Assembly: GCA_955652155.1 (NCBI GenBank) | Contig: CATPAT010000215.1 | Coordinates: 1 to 9,842, forward strand | Length of the DNA: 9,842 bases | Source: an uncultured Chthoniobacterales bacterium | GTDB taxonomy: Bacteria; Verrucomicrobiota; Verrucomicrobiia; Chthoniobacterales; UBA10450 | Reading direction: 5' to 3' | In this document: one piece after another, positions 1 through 6,268 of the stretch | How positions within the stretch are numbered: position 1 is the stretch's first letter | Layout of the letters: every line of letters begins with the position of its first letter | Made by a program: the position numbers and the translations under genes | Notes under the pieces: generated by a model | Databases searched by the model: none | Told to the model about the DNA's origin: nothing | What the model saw: only the letters and a program-made list of their open reading frames with translations

Positions 1-65
1 ACGCGATCTGGATAGAGTTTGCACGCGCGGCGAGCGAATTCGAGAGGGGTCAACGGCGTTTCCAT
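1..65 (-). CDS. N-terminus of AMP-dependent acyl-CoA synthetase/ligase (partial, runs off left edge)
   Basis: Reading the minus strand from an ATG at 65-63 gives an open frame to the window edge, 21 full codons, beginning METPLTPLEFARR and continuing to LYPDR. This is the characteristic opening of fatty-acyl-CoA synthetases of the ANL superfamily (a TPLTPLxFLxRA...YPDR pattern). Members activate a carboxylic acid with ATP to an acyl-adenylate and transfer it to CoA. The catalytic core lies outside the window, so substrate and completeness cannot be judged. There is only a weak GAGA stretch upstream as a possible ribosome site. It would be the distal gene of the left minus-strand block, 199 bases beyond the DUF1905 gene, so co-transcription is uncertain. 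The family call rests on about 20 residues. Confidence 0.62.
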   Translation of the reverse strand, partial: METPLTPLEFARRACKLYPDR

Positions 66-170
66 TGGTCTCGTTTGAGATGGTGAAAGCTCGAAGAACG
101 GTGGGAAAAGGCAATGGGGTCGTATCTGAAGGACGTAAAGCATCCGCCACGTCCCAAGCATTCGTAAGAA

Positions 171-200
171 GTTGAGGGGTGGAGTCGTTGAGAAGTTGAG
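171..200. repeat. GTTGAG short tandem array, copy 1
   Basis: The units GTTGAGGGG, GGAGTC, GTTGAGAA and GTTGAG follow one another. The 14-mer GTTGAGAAGTTGAG (187-200) recurs exactly at 6270-6283, and GAGTCGTTGAG (182-192) recurs at 6281-6291, in the opposite module order. Sharing between distant gaps argues for a dispersed repeat family rather than chance. Confidence 0.65.
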
Positions 201-202
201 GA

Positions 203-233
203 GAAAACCTGAAAACCTGAAACGCGCGAAAAG
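203..233. repeat. GAAAACCT / CTGAAA tandem array, copy 1
   Basis: GAAAACCT is repeated twice exactly (203-210, 211-218), then passes into CTGAAACGCGCGAAAAG (217-233). The latter differs by one inserted base from CTGAAACGCGGAAAAG at 1650-1665, at the end of a larger CTGAAA array, so the two belong to one repeat family. Confidence 0.65.
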
Positions 234-264
234 CCGATCTGAACTGACGATTCGCGAGGACGCT

Positions 265-537
265 TTAGTTGAGTCGCTCGCGAAGTTCGACGGTAATGCG
301 CTGGCCGGCTTTTTTGCCGATTGCCTGGCGGATTTTGGCGCTGACCGGAAGCTTGTGCGTGCCGTCACCCAAAGCCATGAAGGAACTTCTGAACGGCTCG
401 CCATTCATCGTGCCGCGCACTTTCACAAGGCCGCGCGTCCAGAAGAACTTCGCGGAATCTTTCATTTTCACATAAGTCCATCCGCATTTCGCCGGAATCT
501 GTTGCAAAATGGCGGTGAATCGTTTCTTTAGTTTCAC
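265..537 (-). CDS. DUF1905-domain protein
   Basis: Ninety residues from a GTG start at 537. The whole protein fits the DUF1905 pattern: an N-terminal FTA-L strand, a W-YV strand at about 20-23, RGLVKVRGTMNGEPFRSS at about 35-52, then GDGTHKLPV and KIRQAIGKKAGQRITVEL. This family is a small beta-rich fold, often alone or fused to a YdeI/OmdA-associated domain. Its biochemical role is not established, and the short length means a stand-alone domain here. No Shine-Dalgarno precedes the GTG, and no internal ATG would leave the domain intact. The upstream AT-rich TTTTATTGTAG (minus strand, about 541-551) could be part of a promoter. It lies 74 bases beyond the stop of the membrane protein gene on the same strand. 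Family recognition is good; function is unknown. Confidence 0.8.
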   Translation of the reverse strand: MKLKKRFTAILQQIPAKCGWTYVKMKDSAKFFWTRGLVKVRGTMNGEPFRSSFMALGDGTHKLPVSAKIRQAIGKKAGQRITVELRERLN

Positions 538-578
538 GGTCTACAATAAAAGAGAATCGGAGTCAGATCTCAAGATTT

Positions 579-594
579 CGCAGCGAAAGCTGCG
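579..594. other. Perfect 6-bp hairpin with GAAA tetraloop between two minus-strand genes
   Basis: On the plus strand CGCAGC-GAAA-GCTGCG forms a perfect six-pair stem closed by a GNRA-type loop; on the minus (transcribed) strand the loop is TTTC. It follows the stop of the membrane protein gene (612-614) by about 17 bases. ATCT-CA-AGAT at 567-576 could add a second small stem. No uridine run follows directly, so a classical rho-independent terminator is not supported. An RNA end or processing structure is possible. Confidence 0.4.
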
Positions 595-611
595 CCGTTA
601 TCAGTTAATTG

Positions 612-1457
612 TTAATCGGTCGGGGAAGTGGGAGCGGCATCAGATTCGCCTGCGCGTCGAAGCAAGACGACGCCGAACAGGAAGGGAATAATGAATGGGA
701 CCGCCGGGATCCCAACAATGAAGCCGGGATTGGTGTACCATGGCGTGGAGAGAGCACGCGGATCGGGAAAGTGCAGACCCCGGATCACTAGCAACAGCAG
801 CGCGACCAGACTAATGATCATAAACGCGCGCGCGGCGCCGCGCCCGAGCCACCGGGCTTGCCCGAGAGAAACGGCGAACGCAGCCGTTGCAATGTAAGTT
901 AGCGCGCCGGCTAGAAACAGGATCATCTCCGTCACCGTGTTCAGATCGCGGAATGCTGAGGGCACTTCGCCACCGTGCAATCTCGCGGTGGATACTCCAA
1001 ACGCCAACGCATCGAATAGAAGGTAGAGCGGACCCGCGAGCATGATCATTCCGAAGCCAACGCTTGGACGAGATTGTTCATCCGCGTTTCCGAGCGCTTC
1101 CCTGAGCACGACGAATCCAACAACGATCGCGATGGCCATGGCGGTGAGAACCAGATATCGCATCTGGTTTTCGGTCGCAGTCGCCTGCCACGGTGGGCCA
1201 ATGCCGACCCAGAGGAGAGCCACGAGCGCAAATGGGGTGATGAGAAGAATTCCGGTCAGCGCGAGCAATCGCGGCCTGCGAGACGTGCTCGTTATTGCGC
1301 GCGCGCCAAGAGTCCAGGCCGCAAAGGCCATCGCGGCGAACTGGATTACTCCAACCACCTGATACACCCCGGAGACGCGCAGTGGGCGGATGGCAGCAAG
1401 GACGATCGCCACAATGAAAATGGCAAGGAGGAACCAATAACTGAAACGCTGGTTCAC
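612..1457 (-). CDS. Hypothetical integral membrane protein, about 8 transmembrane helices
   Basis: I do not recognise the family. From a GTG at 1457 the product is 281 residues and almost entirely membrane embedded. Hydrophobic segments lie at about 5-23, 31-51, 64-86, 100-118, 133-154, 175-198, 211-226 and 245-266. The loops are short, and the tail is hydrophilic (RRAGESDAAPTSPTD). No catalytic motif, ATP site or substrate signature is evident. The frame stays open upstream to another GTG at 1553, adding 32 residues rich in Arg and Cys. I prefer the inner start because it places helix 1 at the N-terminus and the extra residues look non-coding. However, GAGGG just upstream of 1553 leaves the longer form possible. 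It is divergent from the PhzF gene and heads the left minus-strand block. Transporter, sensor or DUF-type membrane protein cannot be distinguished. Confidence 0.75.
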   Translation of the reverse strand: MNQRFSYWFLLAIFIVAIVLAAIRPLRVSGVYQVVGVIQFAAMAFAAWTLGARAITSTSRRPRLLALTGILLITPFALVALLWVGIGPPWQATATENQMRYLVLTAMAIAIVVGFVVLREALGNADEQSRPSVGFGMIMLAGPLYLLFDALAFGVSTARLHGGEVPSAFRDLNTVTEMILFLAGALTYIATAAFAVSLGQARWLGRGAARAFMIISLVALLLLVIRGLHFPDPRALSTPWYTNPGFIVGIPAVPFIIPFLFGVVLLRRAGESDAAPTSPTD

Positions 1458-1603
1458 CGAGTGACCGTCTATCGATTTAGTCGGCGAAAGGCAACGGAGA
1501 AAGCGCGCTTCGCGTGTTACTGTATCTCGGCAGTTCCCGCTACGCTCGACCACTTACCCTCGCGGCACAACCGGCCATGCCGCTCATCCCAGTCGCTCCA
1601 TTG

Positions 1604-1616
1604 GTTAATCGTTAAC
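1604..1616. promoter_or_regulatory. GTTAA-TCG-TTAAC inverted repeat in divergent intergenic region
   Basis: A short perfect 5-bp inverted repeat sits in the divergent gap between the membrane protein and PhzF genes. A similar but imperfect GTTAATTGTTAAT occurs at 604-616, and GTTAACTTTG (1611-1620) recurs exactly at 6433-6442. A role as a binding site is speculative. Confidence 0.22.
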
Positions 1617-1617
1617 T

Positions 1618-1665
1618 TTGAAAACGCTGAAAGCTGAAATTCTGAAAAACTGAAACGCGGAAAAG
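1618..1665. repeat. CTGAAA tandem array, copy 2 (five units)
   Basis: TTGAAA or CTGAAA starts at 1618, 1627, 1634, 1642 and 1650, a spacing of 7 to 9 bases, ending CTGAAACGCGGAAAAG. The end matches the array at 217-233. GAAATTCTGAAAAA (1636-1649) recurs exactly at 2766-2779, just before the cyclase gene. The degenerate spacing distinguishes it from a simple microsatellite. Confidence 0.7.
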
Positions 1666-1709
1666 AAAACACGAAGCGAAAATCAGCCTTGCGCGCATCG
1701 TGAAAGGCA

Positions 1710-1749
1710 GAAGTAAAAATTAGGAATTGAGAAGTTCCTGAAGTAAAAA
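1710..1749 (+). promoter_or_regulatory. Direct repeat flanking an inverted repeat upstream of the PhzF gene
   Basis: GAAGTAAAAA occurs at 1710-1719 and again at 1740-1749, exactly 30 bases apart. Between them AGGAA (1722-1726) and TTCCT (1735-1739) form a small inverted repeat. The block ends 17 bases before the PhzF start codon. It could be a control site or just AT-rich repeat debris. No good -10/-35 pair was found. Confidence 0.28.
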
Positions 1750-1766
1750 AAGCCAAAGAACGTTTT

Positions 1767-2693
1767 ATGGCGGACCGCGTTTACGAATTTGTTCAGGTTG
1801 ATGTTTTCACGCAGACGCCGCTAACGGGTAATGCGCTCGCCGTTTTCACTGACGCGCGCGGCCTGAATGATGACGAAATGCAGGCGCTCGTGCGTGAGAT
1901 GAATCTTTCCGAGACAACTTTCATCCTGCCGCGTGATCCCGCGATTGAAGCCAAAGAAGGGAAGAAAGTCCGCATCTTCACCGTCGCGGAAGAGTTGCCT
2001 TTTGCCGGGCATCCGACGCTCGGCACGGCGCTGCTTTTGTATGCGCGGGCTGCGCCCGTTTCTGAACAATCGACGGAGATTACGCTCGATTTGAAAGCGG
2101 GCAAGATTCCGGTGCGTTTCACCGCCAAGTCGGAGAACGCCGGACGTAAACGAGTAGACGGTCAGGTGTTCGGCGAAATGCGGCAACGCGATCCTGAATT
2201 CGGAGTGACGTTTTCGCGCGCAGAAGTCGCGCGGGTGATTGGACTCGCGGCCGACGAAATTCTTCCGGAATGGCCGATCGAGATCGTCTCGACCGGGTTG
2301 CCGTTCGCGATTGTTGGCATTCGCAACCAAGAAACGCTGACGAATCTAAAGTTCGATAATGCGCAGGCCGCAGACTTTCTTAAGAACAGCGAAGCCAAGT
2401 TTTTTTACTTTGTCTGTCCGCAACGGCGGGAAGGTCGGCTCGAAGCCAAGGCGCGCATGTTCTCATATGGCGTTGAAGATCCCGCTACGGGATCAGCGGC
2501 CGGTTGCGCCGCGAGTTGGATGGTCCAACACGGGATCGCAAACAGTGACGAACAAGTACTGATTCGACAGGGCGTGGAGATGCGGCGTCCGAGCGACATC
2601 CATGTGCGCGCCACGCGCGACAAAGAACGTGTTACGAACGTTCGCGTTGGCGGATACGCGGTGGAAGTGCTGCGCGGAACGGTCACTATTTGA
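1767..2693 (+). CDS. PhzF family isomerase/epimerase
   Basis: The product has 308 residues, the usual length for PhzF-like proteins of the diaminopimelate-epimerase fold. Opening VYEFVQVDVFTQTPLTGNALAV is typical. The family's catalytic Glu is in NLSET (Glu49), the conserved FAGHPTLG motif is at 79-86, and the second-half signature EDPATGSAAG is at 237-246. Both pseudo-symmetric halves are therefore intact. Family members catalyse cofactor-independent proton-shift isomerisations; PhzF itself acts in phenazine synthesis. No phenazine genes are nearby, so this is more likely a generic YddE-like member of unknown substrate. ATG at 1767 fits the conserved N-terminus, though only a weak AAAG-type sequence precedes it. 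It is the first gene of the plus-strand block, 109 bases ahead of the cyclase gene. Confidence 0.9.
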   Translation: MADRVYEFVQVDVFTQTPLTGNALAVFTDARGLNDDEMQALVREMNLSETTFILPRDPAIEAKEGKKVRIFTVAEELPFAGHPTLGTALLLYARAAPVSEQSTEITLDLKAGKIPVRFTAKSENAGRKRVDGQVFGEMRQRDPEFGVTFSRAEVARVIGLAADEILPEWPIEIVSTGLPFAIVGIRNQETLTNLKFDNAQAADFLKNSEAKFFYFVCPQRREGRLEAKARMFSYGVEDPATGSAAGCAASWMVQHGIANSDEQVLIRQGVEMRRPSDIHVRATRDKERVTNVRVGGYAVEVLRGTVTI

Positions 2694-2704
2694 GAGAGTG
2701 ACCA

Positions 2705-2757
2705 GCCTGCGCCGAGGCTACGGCGTGGCAGGCGAGTGACGAGCAAGCGATCAGATT
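2705..2757. repeat. Palindromic intergenic element, copy 1
   Basis: GCCTGC-GCC-GAGGCTAC-GGC-GTG-GCAGGC (2705-2733) folds into a nine-pair stem with a three-base bulge. It is followed by GTGACGAGCAAGCGATCAGATT. A related element at 6380-6426 shares CGAGGCTACGGCGT exactly, plus CAGGC, GTGAC, GAG-AAG and GATT. It begins 11 bases after the PhzF stop, so it could also act as an RNA 3' end, but no T-tract follows. Confidence 0.7.
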
Positions 2758-2779
2758 GGTAGATGGAAATTCTGAAAAA

Positions 2780-2795
2780 GTAACACTAGAGTTAC
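2780..2795 (+). promoter_or_regulatory. Near-perfect 16-bp palindrome just upstream of cyclase start
   Basis: GTAACACTAGAGTTAC is symmetric about CTAG except for one A/A pair. It ends seven bases before the ATG of the cyclase gene and therefore covers the expected ribosome-binding region, where only a weak AGAG is present. A repressor site or a start-occluding hairpin are both possible. Confidence 0.38.
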
Positions 2796-2802
2796 GCGTC
2801 TC

Positions 2803-4719
2803 ATGAGCACCGCAGCCAAAGAAGCCAGTCAGATGCAAACGGCGCACGTTTTGTTTATCGACGTGGTGGGTTACTCAAAGCTGCTGGTGAACGAGCAGCG
2901 GGAAGTGTTGCAACAGCTCAACGAGGTTGTGCGCAGCACACCGCAGTTTGCGAAAAGCGATGCCGGAGGAAAACTGATCCGCATCCCGAGTGGGGACGGG
3001 ATGGCATTAGCATTTTTCCAGAGTCCGGAGGAACCCGTTCACTGCGCGATGGAGATTGCCAGAGCGCTGAAGAATCATCCGCAGGTTCGGGTGCGCATGG
3101 GTGTGCACAGCGGGCCGGTCAATCAAGTAACTGACGTGAATGACCGCGTGAATGTCGCCGGCGCCGGCATCAATTTTGCGCAGCGGGTGATGGATTGCGC
3201 GGATGCGGGCCATATCCTGATTTCAAAACGAGTCGCCGACGATCTTGCGCAAGACACTCTTTGGCAGCCGTTCCTGCACGAGCTGGGCGAAGTCGAAGTT
3301 AAACATGGCGTGAAACTCGGGGTTGTGAACCTTTACAATGCGGAACTGGGCAATCCGGATGTGCCACGAAGGCTGTCCAGTCGGTCGGCGCCAGCCAAAA
3401 CATCGGTCGCGTCCTCAAGTGCTGCTCAAGAAGTGCCTGAAAAAAGCATTGCCGTTCTTGCTTTCGTCAACATGAGTAACGACCCGGAGAATGAATTTTT
3501 CAGCGATGGTATTGCCGAGGAGATCATCAATGCGCTCACGAAAATTAAAGCGCTTCGGGTGGCGGCCAGAACATCCTCGTTTGCTTTTAAGGGGAAAAAC
3601 GAGGACATCGGCGAGGTTGGCCGCAAGCTGAAGGTAAACACCGTGGTGGAAGGCAGTGTGCGAAAAGCAGGCAACAGACTCCGGGTGACTGCCCAGCTCG
3701 TCAACGTTGCCAACGGCTATCATTTGTGGTCGGAACGCTACGATCGTCAGCTGGAGGACGTGTTCGAGATCCAGGATCAAATTGCCGAAAACATCGTGCG
3801 CGCGTTGCGGGTCGTGCTGGGCGAGGACGAGAAACGCGCGATTGAAAAGACGCCGACGGAAAACGTGCAGGCCTACGAGTATTATTTGCGCGGCCGGCAA
3901 GCCTTCCACCAGTTCCGCCGTTCCGGCATGCAATATGCCCGCCGGATGTTGGATCGCGCCATAGAAATTGACCCCAACTTCGTCCGCGCCCACGCCGGCA
4001 TCGCCGATTGCTGCTCGTTTCTTTATATGTACTGGGATGCGAGCAATGCGAATCTCGAAGAAGCCGGTGCGTCGAGCAGAAGGGCACTGGAACTTGATTC
4101 CGAAAGCGCCGAGGCGCACATCTCGCGCGCCTTAGCCTTGACGCTGCGCCGGCAGTATGATGACGCGCGCCGAGAATTTGAATCCGCACTTCGGTTAAAT
4201 CCGATCCTTTACGAGGCGCACTACTTCTACGGTCGCGCTTGCTTTACCGAAGGAAAACTCGAAGAAGCGGTTTCGCATTACCGAGACGCATGGCGGGTGC
4301 GGCCCGAGGATTATCAGGCTATTTACTTATCAGCGGAAGTGCTAGTGAAGCTCGGCCGACGCGACGAAGCACTGGAAGCGTCGCGGCTCGGCGTGAAATT
4401 GGCTGACGCGCATTTGGAACTGAACCCTGATGATGCCCGCGCCTGGTATCTTAGCGCGGGCGCGTTGATGCGATTGGGCCAAGTAGAGGAAGCCACAGAA
4501 CGAGCACGACGAGCGTCGACCATTGATCCAGAAGATTCAGGCGTTTTGTATAATGTCGGGTGCGTTTATGCTCTGGCAGGTTCGACTGATGAGGCGCTGG
4601 ATCACTTGGATAAGGCGATCCAAAATGGATTTGGACAGCGCGAGTGGGTGGAGAACGACTCTGATTGGGATGCAGTTCGCAACAAGCCTCGCTTTCAGAC
4701 GCTGCTGCGTAAACTTTGA
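2803..4719 (+). CDS. Soluble class III nucleotide cyclase-like protein with TolB-like and TPR domains
   Basis: The 638 residues hold three parts. A class III adenylate/guanylate cyclase domain (about 12-175) has metal ligands Asp20 (LFIDVVGYS) and Asp65 (PSGDG) and the transition-state pair Asn124/Arg128 (INFAQR). A TolB-like/FlgO-type domain (about 212-340) runs from KSIAVLAFVNMS through FSDGIAEEI, VEGSVRK and LWSERYDR. TPR repeats fill about 355-620 (for example AIEIDPNF, ALRLNPILYEAHY, HLELNPDDARAWY). No transmembrane segment or signal peptide is seen; a Ser/Ala-rich linker joins the first two domains, so it is probably cytoplasmic. The positions that usually select the purine are Ile61 and Asn117 rather than Lys and Asp, so the nucleotide product is uncertain, or activity may be altered. 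The TPRs suggest protein partners. ATG at 2803 fits the domain, with a weak SD. Confidence 0.9.
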   Translation: MSTAAKEASQMQTAHVLFIDVVGYSKLLVNEQREVLQQLNEVVRSTPQFAKSDAGGKLIRIPSGDGMALAFFQSPEEPVHCAMEIARALKNHPQVRVRMGVHSGPVNQVTDVNDRVNVAGAGINFAQRVMDCADAGHILISKRVADDLAQDTLWQPFLHELGEVEVKHGVKLGVVNLYNAELGNPDVPRRLSSRSAPAKTSVASSSAAQEVPEKSIAVLAFVNMSNDPENEFFSDGIAEEIINALTKIKALRVAARTSSFAFKGKNEDIGEVGRKLKVNTVVEGSVRKAGNRLRVTAQLVNVANGYHLWSERYDRQLEDVFEIQDQIAENIVRALRVVLGEDEKRAIEKTPTENVQAYEYYLRGRQAFHQFRRSGMQYARRMLDRAIEIDPNFVRAHAGIADCCSFLYMYWDASNANLEEAGASSRRALELDSESAEAHISRALALTLRRQYDDARREFESALRLNPILYEAHYFYGRACFTEGKLEEAVSHYRDAWRVRPEDYQAIYLSAEVLVKLGRRDEALEASRLGVKLADAHLELNPDDARAWYLSAGALMRLGQVEEATERARRASTIDPEDSGVLYNVGCVYALAGSTDEALDHLDKAIQNGFGQREWVENDSDWDAVRNKPRFQTLLRKL

Positions 4720-4852
4720 TTTTTCGAAATGCGGGTCGTGGGCGAGCGCTCGCGAGTTCGCGGTCTGTTCAGCTTTTGCCTTTTGCTGCCAGCAAAGAGA
4801 AGAGAAGCGGAGAAGCGCGAGAAGAACGGGGTCAGATTTCGGAAGCGTAGAG

Positions 4853-4881
4853 CTGGAAGCTCGGAGCCTGGAGTTCGGAGC
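4853..4881. repeat. Two-copy 14/15-bp tandem repeat
   Basis: CTGGAAGCTCGGAGC (4853-4867) is followed directly by CTGGAGTTCGGAGC (4868-4881), differing by one deletion and one substitution. It is another short-unit array in an intergenic gap, with a unit unlike the other arrays in the window. Confidence 0.55.
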
Positions 4882-4899
4882 GGCGTTTCGCTGCCTCTA

Positions 4900-4906
4900 T
4901 ATAAAT
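4900..4906 (+). promoter_or_regulatory. Candidate -10 promoter element (TATAAAT) for the helicase gene
   Basis: CTATATAAATAG stands out as an AT island in GC-rich surroundings. TATAAA matches five of six bases of a sigma-70 -10 element. No good -35 lies 16 to 18 bases upstream. Transcription would start near 4912-4914 and give a leader of about 32 bases. AGGAG at 4916-4920 is too far (25 bases) from the ATG at 4946 to act as an ordinary Shine-Dalgarno site. Confidence 0.38.
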
Positions 4907-4945
4907 AGGTGCTTTAGGAGCCTAACGGACGATAGTACCGGTTCC

Positions 4946-6268
4946 ATGCCATTTCGTGCGCTTAATCTTTCCCCCAAAATCTTGCAGGCTGTTGATGACG
5001 CCGGCTACACCGAGCCAACTCCGATCCAGGTCGCGGCGATCCCGCACATTCTCGCGGGACATGATGTCATTGGCATCGCGCAAACCGGCACCGGAAAAAC
5101 CGCGGCTTTCGTTTGGCCGATTTTGATGAAGCTGACGGCGTCGATGCACAACGGGCAAAAACGCGGGACGCGCGCTCTGGTCGTCGCGCCGACGCGAGAG
5201 CTGGTGGTGCAAATCGAAGAGAACGTGCGCGCTTATGCCAAACATGTTCCGCTGCGCATGGCCACGGTTTACGGCGGGGTGAGCGAACGTCCGCAAATCG
5301 CGGCTTTGCGATCCGGCGTCGATCTCGTGGTGGCGACACCGGGCCGGTTGATCGATTTGATGGATCAACGAGTGGCCAATCTTTCGGGCATCGAGTTTCT
5401 CGTGCTCGACGAAGCGGATCGAATGTTGGACATGGGCTTTCTTCCGCCGATTCGACGGATCGTGAAAGCGTTGCCGCAGAAACGGCAGACACTGATGTTC
5501 TCCGCGTCGCTCTCGCGTGAGATCGAAAAGTTGACGCACGAGTTCCAGCGCTCGCCCAAAATTATCGAGATCGGTCGTCGCGCGAATCCGGCGGACACGG
5601 TGACGCAGTTCGTTTACGAAGTGCGGCCGCATTTGAAACCGGGATTGCTCTTGCACTTGTTAGGCGATCCAATGTTCGACACGGTGCTGGTTTTCACGCG
5701 GACAAAACGTGGCGCGGACAAGATCGCGCGGCGTCTTGAAAGCAGCGGGATTAAGACGGTCACGATCCATTCGAATCGTTCGCAAAATCAACGGTTGCGG
5801 GCGTTGAAAGATTTTAAGTCGGGCGCGGTGCGGGTGCTGGTCGCGACCGACATTGCCGCACGCGGGATCGATGTAGATGGGATTTCGCACGTGGTGAATT
5901 ACGACTTCCCGATGCAATCGGAGGATTACGTGCATCGCATCGGGCGCACGGGCCGTGCGCACGCGGTGGGCGATGCGATCAGTTTCATCACGCCGGAAGA
6001 TCAGGGACCGTTGCGTTCGCTCGAGCGCTTCATCGGCCGCGGGATCGTCCGGAAAAAGGCGGAAGGGTTCGATTACAATCAGGCTGCGCCGCCACGCGAC
6101 GAGCGGGGCAGGGGAGTGCGAGTCTCGCAACGAAAGATTGAGCCGCGACTACCAGGAAATTCTCCGCGTGGAAGCGGCGATGCCCCACACGGCCAGAACG
6201 GGTGGGGTTTCCGGAATGCTTTATCGAACAACCGTCCGCCGCGCAGATCTTATCGAAGACATCGTTGA
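4946..6268 (+). CDS. DEAD-box ATP-dependent RNA helicase, RhlE-like
   Basis: From ATG 4946 the product is 440 residues with the full DEAD-box core in order: Q-motif (F3, GYTEPTPIQ 20-28), motif I AQTGTGKT (45-52), Ia PTREL (82-86), GG (110-111), Ib TPGR (131-134), II DEAD (155-158), III SAS (186-188), IV VLVFTRTKRGAD (247-258), V ATDIAARGID (300-309) and VI HRIGRTGR (330-337). It should unwind short RNA duplexes with ATP, in ribosome assembly or RNA turnover. A basic Arg/Gly/Pro-rich tail (about 375-440) probably binds RNA. Motif III is SAS instead of the usual SAT. The frame is open back to 4523, but that extension overlaps the cyclase gene and is non-coding in character, whereas MPFRALNLSP is a typical RhlE start. 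No close SD. The stop codon TGA falls inside a GTTGAG repeat. Confidence 0.93.
   Translation: MPFRALNLSPKILQAVDDAGYTEPTPIQVAAIPHILAGHDVIGIAQTGTGKTAAFVWPILMKLTASMHNGQKRGTRALVVAPTRELVVQIEENVRAYAKHVPLRMATVYGGVSERPQIAALRSGVDLVVATPGRLIDLMDQRVANLSGIEFLVLDEADRMLDMGFLPPIRRIVKALPQKRQTLMFSASLSREIEKLTHEFQRSPKIIEIGRRANPADTVTQFVYEVRPHLKPGLLLHLLGDPMFDTVLVFTRTKRGADKIARRLESSGIKTVTIHSNRSQNQRLRALKDFKSGAVRVLVATDIAARGIDVDGISHVVNYDFPMQSEDYVHRIGRTGRAHAVGDAISFITPEDQGPLRSLERFIGRGIVRKKAEGFDYNQAAPPRDERGRGVRVSQRKIEPRLPGNSPRGSGDAPHGQNGWGFRNALSNNRPPRRSYRRHR

Larger units (their letters stand above)
66..264. other. Intergenic gap with GTTGAG and GAAAACCT repeats
   Basis: No coding frame with family resemblance was found here. 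The half nearest the acyl-CoA synthetase start shows nothing distinct. The other half holds short repeat arrays listed separately (171-200 and 203-233). No convincing promoter or terminator is visible. Confidence 0.5.
4720..4945. other. Intergenic region upstream of the helicase gene
   Basis: This 226-base gap holds a perfect 12-bp palindrome GCGAGCGCTCGC (4742-4753), a TTTGCTG-C-CAGCAAA inverted repeat (4782-4796) that could form a small hairpin, a purine-rich stretch, the tandem at 4853-4881 and the AT-rich promoter candidate at 4900-4906. The open frame running through it into the helicase shows no protein-like composition or domain and is treated as untranslated. Confidence 0.5.

Noticed and set aside
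172..531. Plus-strand open frame opposite the DUF1905 gene
   Set aside because: It is antisense to a recognisable domain and begins inside a GTTGAG repeat.
1074..1637. Plus-strand open frame opposite the membrane protein gene
   Set aside because: Low-complexity charged product with no family pattern; it lies antisense to a gene with a clear eight-helix profile and runs into a repeat array.
1517..1756. Minus-strand 79-residue open frame
   Set aside because: It translates the CTGAAA array and AT-rich leader in antisense, giving a Phe/Ser-rich artefact.
1767..2693. Phenazine biosynthesis cluster
   Set aside because: Only a PhzF-family protein is present; no other phz gene is in the window and the family is widespread outside phenazine pathways.
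3415..4119. Long minus-strand open frame inside the soluble cyclase gene
   Set aside because: Shadow of TolB-like/TPR coding; no signature of its own.
4523..4945. N-terminal extension of the helicase frame back to 4523
   Set aside because: It overlaps the cyclase C-terminus in another frame and then crosses the repeat-bearing gap. It has no domain, and the conserved RhlE N-terminus begins at 4946.
4922..5656. Long minus-strand open frames opposite the helicase (also 5660-6130)
   Set aside because: Arg/His-rich shadow translations of the DEAD-box core.
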